Both the position numbers and the translations under genes were made by a program. This document shows, one piece after another, positions 16,911 to 25,637 of a stretch of DNA of 64,000 bases. Source of the stretch: Cloacibacterium normanense. GTDB lineage: Bacteria; Bacteroidota; Bacteroidia; Flavobacteriales; Weeksellaceae. Location of the stretch: assembly GCF_003860565.1 (NCBI RefSeq), contig NZ_CP034157.1, forward strand, positions 1,612,001 to 1,676,000, in the 5' to 3' direction. Below the pieces are notes generated by a model, which saw only the letters and a program-made list of their open reading frames with translations, ran no database searches and was not told the DNA's origin. Position 1 is the stretch's first letter. Each line of letters starts with the position of its first letter.

Positions 16911-17080
16911 AGATTACCGTTAACACACAAAATAGAAAAAGAATGATAGCACAATTCTTATCATCTAATAATTGTAATTAGTTCAGTATTTGAGTTCTTA
17001 TTTATTCGTTTATAACACATTTAATTAAAGTAAATGATATGATTTGTGGAAAGTCACGGATTAAAAATCTGCGCCATCGT
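16911..17080 (-). repeat. Dispersed intergenic repeat, full copy
   Basis: It starts with ACCGTTAACACACAAAATAG and ends GTCACGGATTAAAAATCTG-CGCCATCG. It sits upstream of the 16892 start codon and is followed by a second repeat type at 17119. Confidence 0.8.
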
Positions 17081-17118
17081 GAATTTGTAAAGTTGTGAAG
17101 TTGAAATATTTTGCCTTT

Positions 17119-17203
17119 TGAAGAGATTCTTCACTACGCTGTGCTTCGTTCAGAATGACACGGTTCTGTTTTGTAGTCACGGTTCGAAAGCTGAGGTATC
17201 GGG
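17119..17203 (+). repeat. Dispersed repeat ending in the CATCGG box, copy B
   Basis: This is the same GAAGAGATTCTTCACTA element as at 13144, followed by GTCACGGTTCGAAAGCTG-AGGTATCGGG. It ends exactly at the stop codon of the 17204 gene. Confidence 0.75.
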
Positions 17204-18088
17204 TTATTTTACATTCATTACTTTTTCTAATAATGGAGGTAATTTCGTGTCAGGATTAATTAGATCATTATTCCAAAAACTCATCACACAACTTATATTC
17301 TTGTTTCTCACATTTTCTGCAATGTAATAAACGGTCAATGATTTTCCTCCTGACATTCCCGCTAGAGCAGAATTAACTCCTGTAAACTCTACGATAACTT
17401 TTTTTGCTTTGGTTGGAACGCCTTCAAATTCAACATCAACAATATTTTCACTTGCAATTTTTGTGCTTTTTCTTGTTTTTGTCACATTAAATTGATTTTC
17501 AATAGATTGTTTTGCGTCTTCCAAAGTTTTATGGATAGACCAATTCATTTCTCCAAAGTATGGACATTGCACCGTATTTAAATATGACCAATAGCAACTA
17601 TTCCCAAGTTCTATTTTTCTTCCTACAAAATCAATTGACTGGATTTGCAACTGAACAAAATTTTCTCTAGGAATTTGGTTATTAATTATTTTATTAACTA
17701 ATTCTTCCTCGGTCTCTCTATCTGTGATTCCATTTTTTATAAACCAAACAACAGTAGTAGTATTGTTAGGATTCTCTACAAAATAGTAATTGTTAGTTTG
17801 AAAAATGTTTCCAGCGATATTTTGTTTTTTTGTGATGAAATAATTATTGAAATCAATTTTTTCATCTCTAATTTTTAAATCGGTTTCAGTAATATTATGC
17901 TTTTTAAAAATTTTCTTTAACCCTTTTTCGTCAAAAGAATTGTTAAAAACTTCACTTGTTATGCTGTAACCATCAATATTATACCAAGTTTTCCCATTGT
18001 TGTCTAATACAGAAAGTCTATCAAAAATATTGGATTGCGAAAATGCAAAAACCGAAGTAAAAATTAAGATTATTTTTAGAGATTTCAT
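17204..18088 (-). CDS. Secreted hypothetical protein
   Basis: The protein has 294 residues and a signal peptide ending FAFSQ. The C-terminal third includes TVYYIAENVRNKNISCVMSFW. No recognised domain. Its start overlaps the stop of the upstream lipoprotein gene by 4 bases (ATGA), so these two form a coupled pair inside one repeat-bounded unit. Confidence 0.6.
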   Translation of the reverse strand: MKSLKIILIFTSVFAFSQSNIFDRLSVLDNNGKTWYNIDGYSITSEVFNNSFDEKGLKKIFKKHNITETDLKIRDEKIDFNNYFITKKQNIAGNIFQTNNYYFVENPNNTTTVVWFIKNGITDRETEEELVNKIINNQIPRENFVQLQIQSIDFVGRKIELGNSCYWSYLNTVQCPYFGEMNWSIHKTLEDAKQSIENQFNVTKTRKSTKIASENIVDVEFEGVPTKAKKVIVEFTGVNSALAGMSGGKSLTVYYIAENVRNKNISCVMSFWNNDLINPDTKLPPLLEKVMNVK

Positions 18089-18471
18089 TTGTTTATGGTA
18101 AATGTATAGGTTGGAACATTGTCATTAGATTTTTTTTTCCAATTTTCAGCAAGGTTTGGATTATTCATTTCAATACCTTCTACTGGAAAGATATCAAATT
18201 TAGAAAACCATTTTTGTGGATTTTCACCATCTTTTTTGAAATAAGTTTGTCTTACAATAATGCTGTCTTTTGCTTTAACCGTAAATGAGTTTGTTACTTC
18301 TTGAGGTCCAAATGTTTGCGACATTTTTATTACGCTTGCAGAAAAACTTATAGGCTTTTCAGAAGTATTTTTTACAATAAATGCTGTCATTGGACTTCCT
18401 TGCATAGGAAAGCAAGAAATTAAAATTACCGAAATAAGTAAAATTAATGTTGATTTAAATAAATTTTTCAT
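18085..18471 (-). CDS. Lipoprotein, unknown function
   Basis: The protein has 128 residues with lipobox LISCF (Cys about 20) and a beta-rich mature part (TAFIVKNTSEKPISFSASV). It is translationally coupled to the 17204-18088 gene downstream and may act with it at the envelope. Confidence 0.6.
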   Translation of the reverse strand: MKNLFKSTLILLISVILISCFPMQGSPMTAFIVKNTSEKPISFSASVIKMSQTFGPQEVTNSFTVKAKDSIIVRQTYFKKDGENPQKWFSKFDIFPVEGIEMNNPNLAENWKKKSNDNVPTYTFTINK

Positions 18472-18504
18472 ATTCTATGCGGTTTTTTTGCATTATTTCA
18501 TATA

Positions 18505-18651
18505 CCACTCAAATAGACGAATAATAATTGTAAAATTCTTATCATCTAATAATTGTAAGTGTTTAGTACAGTATTTGATTTCTTGTTTATTAATTTATAT
18601 CGAATTTAATGAAAATAAATGAGTCACGGATTAGAAAACTGCGCAATCGGG
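18505..18651 (-). repeat. Dispersed intergenic repeat, copy with shortened middle
   Basis: It starts CACTCAAATAGACGAATAAT and ends GTCACGGATTAGAAAACTG-CGCAATCGGGG. A separate piece at 18706-18741 (CCGCGCCTTGCAAAACC then GCTGTTATCGG) resembles the right arm of the palindromic spacer at 25432-25627 and ends 10 bases before the 18752 stop codon. Confidence 0.75.
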
Positions 18652-18751
18652 GAAAATGGATTTTTTTTTGCGTGTATAGTCTCAAATCTCCCAAAGGATA
18701 TCTTCAAACCCGCGCCTTGCAAAACCGCTGTTATCGGTAGTCTCTTTATTT

Positions 18752-19768
18752 TCATTTCAAAGTCCATTCAACAAAATTATTCATAACTTCTTTCCAATGT
18801 GGTTTATCGTGGTTTGCTCTTCCATCTTCACCGACTTCAAAAAAATTATGTTCAAGGTTTAGATATCTTTTATAAGTCAGATTAGTTTTATGATTTCTTA
18901 TGAAGTATAAAGGAACCAAATCGCATAAATCACTTGCGATATCGTATGTACCGTACGCTAAATAAATTGGCTTATTAATTTCTAACCAATCGTCTATTAA
19001 AGGTTCGGAAAAAGATCTCCATGCAATTAAATTGACATTTGCTTTTACTTTTTGCGGATTATTCGCATTACGATAAATTTCATATTCTTCCTCAATTTCT
19101 TTATTTGCTTTTTCCCAAGTTATTTTTTTATTTTCTGCGTCTTTTCTTGATTCTCTTATGTTTTGATCAATTCTTCCGAATGGATTTGCTCCAAATAATC
19201 CAAGTTTTGTTACTGCCTTATAATTTTTCGCAATTTTTGTGGCAACTTTTGAACCTTGTGAATGACCTGCAATTATTAGTTTTGAGTTGTCAACCCATTT
19301 TTGCTTGTGCAAAAACTTTAAAACTTTTATTGCTCGGTTTGTATAGTTTTCTAAAAAATCTGCTTTTTGAAATTCTTCTGTTGGAATGTTTTTGTCCTTT
19401 GAGTGGCCAAAATACCAATAGGAATCATTTATTTGGCTTTCCTCTGCAACTAATGGCGTTTTAGGCATAGAGACGATTACTAGATAATAATTCTTTGTAA
19501 TCTTCTCAATATCAAAATTTGTAATTCCACCGCCAATTAACCAGATTCCTTCCTTCGAATTTACATAAAGTGGATAAGGAAGTGAACCTTGACACCAAAG
19601 AAAAATAGGCTTTTTAGTTTCAAGTTTTGTATCAAAAACTATAAAATCTATATTTTCATCTCTACTTGTTAATTGGAAAGTCGTAGATTCATTATTAATT
19701 ATTTTTTTCTGCTGACTAAAAGAAAGGTTAATAATTAGTAAAAAAAATATTATAATTTTAATTTTCAT
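18752..19768 (-). CDS. Secreted alpha/beta hydrolase
   Basis: The protein has 338 residues and a signal peptide ending NLSFSQ. The nucleophile elbow is GHSQGS (Ser near residue 169); an Asp in YLAYGTYDIASDL and a His in LNLEHNF could complete the triad. Substrate unknown; an esterase or peptidase-type hydrolysis outside the cytoplasm is likely. It is bounded by repeats. Confidence 0.75.
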   Translation of the reverse strand: MKIKIIIFFLLIINLSFSQQKKIINNESTTFQLTSRDENIDFIVFDTKLETKKPIFLWCQGSLPYPLYVNSKEGIWLIGGGITNFDIEKITKNYYLVIVSMPKTPLVAEESQINDSYWYFGHSKDKNIPTEEFQKADFLENYTNRAIKVLKFLHKQKWVDNSKLIIAGHSQGSKVATKIAKNYKAVTKLGLFGANPFGRIDQNIRESRKDAENKKITWEKANKEIEEEYEIYRNANNPQKVKANVNLIAWRSFSEPLIDDWLEINKPIYLAYGTYDIASDLCDLVPLYFIRNHKTNLTYKRYLNLEHNFFEVGEDGRANHDKPHWKEVMNNFVEWTLK

Positions 19769-19800
19769 TCTCTGTTATGTTAATAGTTTTTTAGAGATTA

Positions 19801-19992
19801 CCGATAACACTCAAATAGACGAAGTACAATTGTAAAATTCTTATAATCAAGGAAATATTCGTTTATAAATGATTGTAAGTATTTATTTTGTTCGTTATTT
19901 GAGTTTTTGTTTATTCGTTCTTAACAAATCTAATTAAAGTAAATGATATGATTTGTGGAAGGTCACAGAATAGAAATCTGAGCCATCGGGGG
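19801..19992 (-). repeat. Dispersed intergenic repeat, full copy
   Basis: It starts CGATAACACTCAAATAGACG and ends GTCACAGAATAGAAATCTG-AGCCATCGGGGG, 17 bases before the 20010 stop codon. Confidence 0.82.
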
Positions 19993-20009
19993 CAGCGGGA
20001 TGTCTGTAG

Positions 20010-20648
20010 TTATTTTAATGCAATCTCTAAGTCTTCAATCATTTTTTCTTTGAAAATTGGTAAAAAATGTTCAATTATTTTATTTTCTTCCCTTAAATTT
20101 TTATTGCTATCGTATACCTCAAAATCAAATTTTTTATTCATATTTTCAGGTATAAAAATATTCGTAAAATCCTTATTATTTTTACTGTACGGTAATACTA
20201 AAAAGTTAGAAAAAAATAAAGCTCTTTTTTTTGTATGTGAGAGTGTTGCAATACCAAAATTATAATTTAAATCATTAATTCCCAAAATATCACTTCTTCC
20301 ATATGCTGTATTTTTTCTTAAAATAAGAATTTTATCTATTCCTTTTTCATTACAAAACTGGTTAATGTATTCAATTGCTTTTACATTTGAATACTTTAAA
20401 TCAATATTTTCAAGTTTTGAAAAATCAAAATCTTCATATTTTTGAAACGAATATTTATTTTTATTCAAATAATCTTCTAAGAAAACTAAATAATTATAAT
20501 TTAATTCTTTTTCGATTTCTGCTTTTGCTTTAAATGAACCTTTTAAAAAAACATAACCCATTTTTGGATTTATATTTGAAACAATTCCAATTTTTTGACT
20601 ATTAAATAGTAAGGGGAATAAGGCGATAAATAAAAACTTCAATTTCAT
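20010..20648 (-). CDS. Secreted hypothetical protein
   Basis: The frame extends to 20876 through a multi-hairpin repeat, so the ATG at 20648 (MKLKFLFIALF) with a signal-like hydrophobic start is chosen, giving 212 residues. An alternating Lys/Asn/Glu-rich sequence follows, with KGIDKILILRK and ALFFSNFLVLPYS strands. No family was recognised. Confidence 0.6.
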   Translation of the reverse strand: MKLKFLFIALFPLLFNSQKIGIVSNINPKMGYVFLKGSFKAKAEIEKELNYNYLVFLEDYLNKNKYSFQKYEDFDFSKLENIDLKYSNVKAIEYINQFCNEKGIDKILILRKNTAYGRSDILGINDLNYNFGIATLSHTKKRALFFSNFLVLPYSKNNKDFTNIFIPENMNKKFDFEVYDSNKNLREENKIIEHFLPIFKEKMIEDLEIALK

Positions 20649-20675
20649 ATTGTTTTTTTTAATAATTACAGATAA

Positions 20676-20837
20676 CGGTTCGGCGGATTTGCGAAGTCCC
20701 GAGAAGGAAGTTTGCTTCCGTTCTTGGGATTTAGCAAATTCACAGATGTGCGAAGTTCGCGTAGCGACGAGCAACATCTGCGGATGTAATCCGCCGAACC
20801 GATGTGGCAAAAGGAGCGGAGCGGATTTTGCCACATC
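20676..20837. repeat. Multi-hairpin palindromic element
   Basis: A perfect 14-bp inverted repeat (20676-20689 with 20788-20801, CGGTTCGGCGGATT) encloses two smaller hairpins. It is followed immediately by a perfect 12-bp hairpin (20801-20812 with 20826-20837, GATGTGGCAAAA). GATAACGG stands just outside the left arm. It lies between a start codon and the next dispersed repeat. Confidence 0.8.
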
Positions 20838-20997
20838 ACTCAAATAGACGAAGAATAATTGTAAAATTCTTATCATCTAATAATTGGTAAGTGTTTAGTT
20901 CTGAATTTGAGTTCTTGTTTTTTAGTTTCTAACAAATTTAATTTAAATAAATAATATGATTTGTGGGAAGTCACGGATTAAAAATCTGAGGTACTGG
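20838..20997 (-). repeat. Dispersed intergenic repeat, full copy
   Basis: It starts ACTCAAATAGACGAAGAATA and ends GTCACGGATTAAAAATCTG-AGGTACTGG. It is the last copy of the compact array; the next gene (21196) is on the plus strand. Confidence 0.8.
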
Positions 20998-21195
20998 TAT
21001 TTTTATTTAAAATCATTTTTTAATATTAGTAAGACAAAAGTCAACTGATTTAAGCAAAATAAAAAATTGTATCTACCGAAATTTATCAATTTCTATATTT
21101 TTACCCTATTACTTCAAAGTATTTATCTCTTCAAATCACTGAATAGGAATTTGTAATACTGATAAAATATCTATTTTTGTAGGATATAACCATGT

Positions 21196-22920
21196 ATGAA
21201 AAGAATTCATTTCATTTTAATTTTTCTCTGTCCTTTTTTATTATTCTCTCAAAGTAAAAAAGGATTTAAAATACCCGATTCATTAAAGAATAAAAGTACT
21301 CAGTATATATACAATGCTTATCAAGATGCATATCAAATAGATAATGAACAAGCTGAATTCTATGCGAATGTAATTCTCTCCAAAGGAAAAAAAGACAACA
21401 ATAAAGATTTGCTCTATGATGGGTATTATAAAATTGCCAGAATAAAAAATCTAAAGGGAGAAAACGGACATCCCTATGCAGACTCACTCATTGCCCTGGT
21501 AAAAAATAAAACTTATAAAAATTATCCTTCTAATGCATACATTATTAAAGGGATATTATACAACAATGAGGGGAAGTATAAGGACGCTTTAGATCAATAT
21601 TCAATAGCTTTAAAATACAGTCCAAAAGACGATCAAGAATTTTTCTACCGTATAAAATTACTAATAGGCATACTGAAAACTGCAACTGAAGAATATAAAG
21701 AAGCTTTACCCCTTTTCAAAGAATACCATGAGTATCAGATAGCTAAAATAGGCACTCGCCATGAAGATAAAGGAGCATACATCGGTTCTATTTTTTCACT
21801 CGCCAATATTTATGCTAAATGTGAGCAATATGGAAAAAGCAATGAACTTATAGCATTAGGAATAAAGGAATGTAAAAAGTACAAAATCTACTCCCAATAC
21901 AATTACCTCATCATGCTGAAAGGCATCAATAATTACTATTTAAAAAACTTGCCTTTGTCATTACGCTACTTACAATCTGCTGAAAGATTATTAAGAAAAA
22001 ATAAAGATTACTCTAATCTCTCCATTTTATACTATTTTATTGGCAAAGTGAAACATGAATCTCATCAGGAAGATGAGGCTATCCGTTATCTTATTCAATC
22101 TGATTCCATCTCTTATGCCATACAAGATTACAATCCTGTAAGCAGAGATGGATATGAAATTATTATCGATTATTATAAGAAAAAAGGAGATATCAAAAAT
22201 CAATTAAAATATATTAATCAACTTATCTATGCCGACAGCGCTATTGCAAAGACACAAAAAAATCTTTCCAAAGAAATTTTCAAAAAGTATGATACTGCTT
22301 TGCTGATAAAGGAAAAAGAAGGACTCATAAAAACTCTGAATAACCGAAATTCAATTTATATATGGTTCATTTTATTTTTAATTATTTGTTCAGGTCTTTT
22401 TATCTATATCATCATTGAAAATAGAAAAAAAATCAAAAAATATGAGAAGCATGCAAAGGAGTTGCTTGAAAAAATTGACCACAGAAAAATAATCATTACA
22501 GAAAATGAACCCTTCAATGCGCCTAAACAAGATGAAGAGGAGAACAAAAACCATATATCCTCTCACCCTAAATTCCAAAATATCATCCAAAAAATAGAAA
22601 TTTTCGAAAAAAATCATTCTTTTTTAAGAAAAAACATCACGTTAGATTCACTATCTAAAGAGTTTGATACGAACAGAGATTATCTGTCTAAGTTAATCAA
22701 TGAATTAAAAGGGAAAAATTTCACTCAATACTTAAATGAACTCAGAATAAACTACATTGTTTCAGAGCTTAAAACGAACGAAAAAATGAGAAAGTATACC
22801 ATAGCTGCTATCTCTGAGGAAATTGGGTTCAATAATTCTGAAACTTTCACCAATGCTTTTAAAAAGATTACAGGAACATTGCCTTCTTATTACATAAAAC
22901 TTTTAAATGAGGAACGCTAG
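21196..22920 (+). CDS. TPR sensor with AraC-type DNA-binding domain
   Basis: The protein has 574 residues: signal peptide, about 350 residues of TPR-like helical repeats (periplasmic), a single membrane helix (IYIWFILFLIICSGLFIYII, near 395), a coiled linker, and a C-terminal AraC HTH pair (about 475-570; ITLDSLSKEFDTNRDYLSKL and YTIAAISEEIGFNN). This is the common Bacteroidota one-protein transmembrane regulator. The target is unknown; a paralogue with the same layout is at 35862-37622. Confidence 0.85.
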   Translation: MKRIHFILIFLCPFLLFSQSKKGFKIPDSLKNKSTQYIYNAYQDAYQIDNEQAEFYANVILSKGKKDNNKDLLYDGYYKIARIKNLKGENGHPYADSLIALVKNKTYKNYPSNAYIIKGILYNNEGKYKDALDQYSIALKYSPKDDQEFFYRIKLLIGILKTATEEYKEALPLFKEYHEYQIAKIGTRHEDKGAYIGSIFSLANIYAKCEQYGKSNELIALGIKECKKYKIYSQYNYLIMLKGINNYYLKNLPLSLRYLQSAERLLRKNKDYSNLSILYYFIGKVKHESHQEDEAIRYLIQSDSISYAIQDYNPVSRDGYEIIIDYYKKKGDIKNQLKYINQLIYADSAIAKTQKNLSKEIFKKYDTALLIKEKEGLIKTLNNRNSIYIWFILFLIICSGLFIYIIIENRKKIKKYEKHAKELLEKIDHRKIIITENEPFNAPKQDEEENKNHISSHPKFQNIIQKIEIFEKNHSFLRKNITLDSLSKEFDTNRDYLSKLINELKGKNFTQYLNELRINYIVSELKTNEKMRKYTIAAISEEIGFNNSETFTNAFKKITGTLPSYYIKLLNEER

Positions 22921-22939
22921 AATTTCTGAAATGGTTCTG

Positions 22940-22990
22940 GATGTGGTGAGTAGTGATGAAGTGATGAAGTGATGTGGTGATGTGGTGATG
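22940..22990 (+). repeat. Short GATGAAGTGATGTGGT microsatellite
   Basis: Imperfect tandem GATG(A/T)(A/G)GT units lie just after the regulator gene. The gap 22921-23437 otherwise holds no gene; near 23330-23355 is a CCCAGCCCCTCCTAAAGGAGG hairpin that recurs near 59600. Confidence 0.6.
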
Positions 22991-23437
22991 AAAAATAATT
23001 CATTGCGCTAGAGACAAAAAACACCATCAGTTATTTACTTCATTTCCAGAATTTTAATTTTCAAAACACACCCAATACCTCCTCTATTTTATCTCGTTTT
23101 TTATCAATTTCGGCAGGCTTTTCTTGAAAAACTTAGATTATGACTTCATATTTGTAAAACCGAAACAGATGAGGTAAAAACTAATAACAAGAAAAGCAAG
23201 CTAAAAGAACAAAAAATCTAATCTATGTAATTCTATGAAAGTTCCTGAGAAGCAACTTTATCAGATACTTAAAATCACTCAATTAAAGCTCTCAGAATAG
23301 AATTAATTAGAATGAAGAATTGACTTTTGGCCTCCCCCAGCCCCTCCTAAAGGAGGGTGAAAGATTTGGAATAAAAAACTCCAAAGCGGATGGGCTTTAG
23401 AAATGAAATTATAAATATTAAAGAAATATATTAAATT

Positions 23438-23776
23438 TTAGGGTTCAAAAAAATTAAAGAACATTTTTTCTAAATCTGGAAAATCTTTAAAACTTCCTTT
23501 TTCGTTTTGATTTGTTATGGATATAGTTGTTTTACTAAATACTATTTCTGGAGTATAAATATTTTTTAAAAAAATTTCATTTTCATCTTTTTCATCAATT
23601 ATGGAAAATTTATTCACAGAATACTTTTTATAATAAACTAATTTAAATTTCTTATCTATCCCTCTTGGAATATAAATATGAGAGGATCCCTTATTTGAGT
23701 AGTCAAATAAATAAGAATAATCTTGAATAAATTCGAAAAGTTTCATAAATCTATGTTCATCAATTTTATTAATCAT
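23438..23776 (-). CDS. Hypothetical cytoplasmic protein
   Basis: The protein has 112 residues, no signal peptide or membrane segment, rich in Lys, Phe and Tyr. The first ATG (MINKIDEHRF) is kept; another is at residue 11. No family was recognised. It stands alone with a long AT-rich upstream region. Confidence 0.5.
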   Translation of the reverse strand: MINKIDEHRFMKLFEFIQDYSYLFDYSNKGSSHIYIPRGIDKKFKLVYYKKYSVNKFSIIDEKDENEIFLKNIYTPEIVFSKTTISITNQNEKGSFKDFPDLEKMFFNFFEP

Positions 23777-23895
23777 AATTTATTTTTTTTGTTTTCAAAT
23801 GTATTAATGAATTATTATCAATGAAAGAAAATAGGTTTACAAATTTTTATCTTCATGTAAAAAGTTATTCACAATTCTGTAAAATTGAATTGTCC

Positions 23896-24540
23896 TTAAA
23901 ATAAGGAATTGACTTCAAGATTAGTGAGGTTTTGAGCGGAAAGTTCTGGATTGTAGTTTGGGTAGAGAAAGTCTTCTACTGGGATATCATCTAGCCAACG
24001 GTATTCGATTTGGTTGTTTAATAGAATTGGCATTCTGTGTTTGGTGTTGTGGATTTCTGCCATGAGTGGATTGGCTTCCGTGGTTCCTATGGTGCAGGTA
24101 AGGATTTCTTCATCTGTAGCTGGGTTTACCCAGATGTTGTACAGTCCACCAATAGCAAAGATTTCCTGGTCTTTAATTTTGATGAGGTAGTTGTCTTTTC
24201 TTTTTCCTTTGTCGTCCAACCATTTCCATTCGTGGAAAGCATTGACTAAAATTAGGCAACGGTTATTGGTGTAGTTTTTATAGGTTGGCTTCTGGTGCAC
24301 TTCTTCCATTCTTGCATTGAGGGTTTTCTTAGCGAATTCGCTATCCTTAGCCCAAGTTGGGAGGAAACCCCACTGCGCTGCAACGATATGGTCTGTATCG
24401 TGGTCTAAAATCACTGGTAATTTTGGATTGGCAAAACCGTTGATTTTGTCGTCTCTGGTGTAATCGTCTCCAATGTATTCCGCTTGATAGGCTTGTTCAA
24501 GTTCTCTAGGGGTGGATTTTATTCTAACGTAGTTGCACAT
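23896..24540 (-). CDS. SOS-response-associated peptidase (SRAP; YedK/HMCES family)
   Basis: The protein has 214 residues. Cys2 right after the initiator Met is the residue that crosslinks abasic DNA in this family. Other signature residues are N75/R77 in LNARME, E104 in AFHEWKW, and H168 in KHRMPILL. The family shields abasic sites in single-stranded DNA by a thiazolidine DNA-protein crosslink. The mobile umuDC-type locus lies 3 kb away. Confidence 0.92.
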   Translation of the reverse strand: MCNYVRIKSTPRELEQAYQAEYIGDDYTRDDKINGFANPKLPVILDHDTDHIVAAQWGFLPTWAKDSEFAKKTLNARMEEVHQKPTYKNYTNNRCLILVNAFHEWKWLDDKGKRKDNYLIKIKDQEIFAIGGLYNIWVNPATDEEILTCTIGTTEANPLMAEIHNTKHRMPILLNNQIEYRWLDDIPVEDFLYPNYNPELSAQNLTNLEVNSLF

Positions 24541-24667
24541 GGTGATTTTGGTTTAATCAAAAGTAGTGAATTTTTGCACACTATGTATATTTGGGTTTGG
24601 GAGTTTGAAATGGTGAGAAAAACTATGAAGTTGCAAAGTTTTGAGAGCCAGGGTGTTTTGTTTATAA

Positions 24668-24738
24668 AAAACGCTAACATTTTTACAGTTAGCGTTTTGC
24701 TTTTATTTATCTGCTACGAAGTCGGGAGACTTCGTAGC
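24668..24738. terminator. Two adjacent perfect hairpins
   Basis: Hairpin 1 (24668-24678 with 24688-24698, AAAACGCTAAC) looks like a bidirectional terminator. Hairpin 2 (24713-24723 with 24728-24738, GCTACGAAGTC) has a 4-base loop and is REP-like; it sits 14 bases beyond the stop codon of the 24753 gene. Confidence 0.65.
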
Positions 24739-24752
24739 GCGGGGAGTTTTTT

Positions 24753-25397
24753 TTATTTTAGACTTTCTTTTATTAATTTATCCATATATTCTATCAGTTT
24801 ATTTCTATTTGGCATTAAATCTCGAAGTTTTTTCACGACTTCTTCTTGATAATTTTTACGTTCAATAAGCAATTTTTCATATCTAGGCGTTAAATCCAAT
24901 TCTGTTTTTATGATTGTAGAAATGTTTAAACAATGTTTTTCAAAATCGTGCTGAAGCATTAGAATTTTAACGGACAAATCTTTTCTTAAATGGTAAAATT
25001 CTGAATCTGAAATGAAAATTTCTATTTCTCCCTCCTTAAAATTGTAATTAGTTTTAGCTTCTTTAATATTGTTAATTGTTAGTTCATTTTTCACTTCATA
25101 ATTATCACTAAAATCTGATGAAGAATCAGTTATAAGTCTTTGCCAATTGTTTATTGCTGAGAAATATTCTAAAATTTTTGATCGTTTTAAAGAATTGTAA
25201 TCAATTTCACCACTTTCCCGAACTTTAAATTTGGTTTCAACCTCCTTGATTTCTTTTGTAATCTGTGCAATATCTTCTTTTGTTGCCAAATTTTCACCTT
25301 TTTTCTTCAAGTATGATGGAACATAAAATTGAAAGTAAAGCATAAGTATAATGCCTACCAAAATTAATATGTTAAAAATCAAGTTTGTCAATTCCAT
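24753..25397 (-). CDS. Membrane-anchored coiled-coil protein, unknown
   Basis: The protein has 214 residues. One N-terminal helix (LIFNILILVGIILMLYFQF) is followed by a charged helical region (KKKGENLATKEDIAQITKEI); ATKEDI-QIT is a short pattern often seen after a single N-terminal TM in small membrane proteins. No domain of known function. It lies between the hairpin pair and a large palindromic spacer. Confidence 0.55.
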   Translation of the reverse strand: MELTNLIFNILILVGIILMLYFQFYVPSYLKKKGENLATKEDIAQITKEIKEVETKFKVRESGEIDYNSLKRSKILEYFSAINNWQRLITDSSSDFSDNYEVKNELTINNIKEAKTNYNFKEGEIEIFISDSEFYHLRKDLSVKILMLQHDFEKHCLNISTIIKTELDLTPRYEKLLIERKNYQEEVVKKLRDLMPNRNKLIEYMDKLIKESLK

Positions 25398-25431
25398 ATC
25401 TGTAATTAAGTAATTTTTTCACAAAATTTCT

Positions 25432-25627
25432 GCTAACGGAAAGGGGCTTTGCGAGGTGCGGGCTACTGCAACCGAAAGTGGAGAAGAGGACGAAACTCTA
25501 GCAAAAACTTTTTCCATTTTTTAAAACTACGAAAAAAATAAAAAATGGGAAAGCTTTTTGTGGGTACTGCCTGCAAATTTTCTAAGATTTCCTTCAACCT
25601 CGCATCTTGCAAAACCCAGGTTAGCCG
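25432..25627. repeat. Imperfect palindromic spacer with GCTAAC/GTTAGC ends
   Basis: The 196-bp element is bounded by GCTAACGG (25432-25439) and GTTAGC (25620-25625). The arms GGGCTTTGCGAGGTGCGGG and CCTCGCATCTTGCAAAACCC pair with only four transitions. A second inner hairpin (CTTTTTCCATTTTTT with AAAAAATGGGAAAG) lies between. It separates two minus-strand genes, with its ends 11 bases from the 25638 stop and about 35 from the 25397 start. Confidence 0.75.
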
Positions 25628-25637
25628 CAGTATTTTT

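Noticed and set aside
17119-17327. Plus-strand ORF over the end of the 17204 gene
   Set aside because: It begins in a dispersed repeat and reads antisense through a real gene.
20649-20876. 76-residue N-terminal extension of the 20010 gene
   Set aside because: It is encoded entirely by a multi-hairpin repeat and precedes a good signal-peptide start at 20648.
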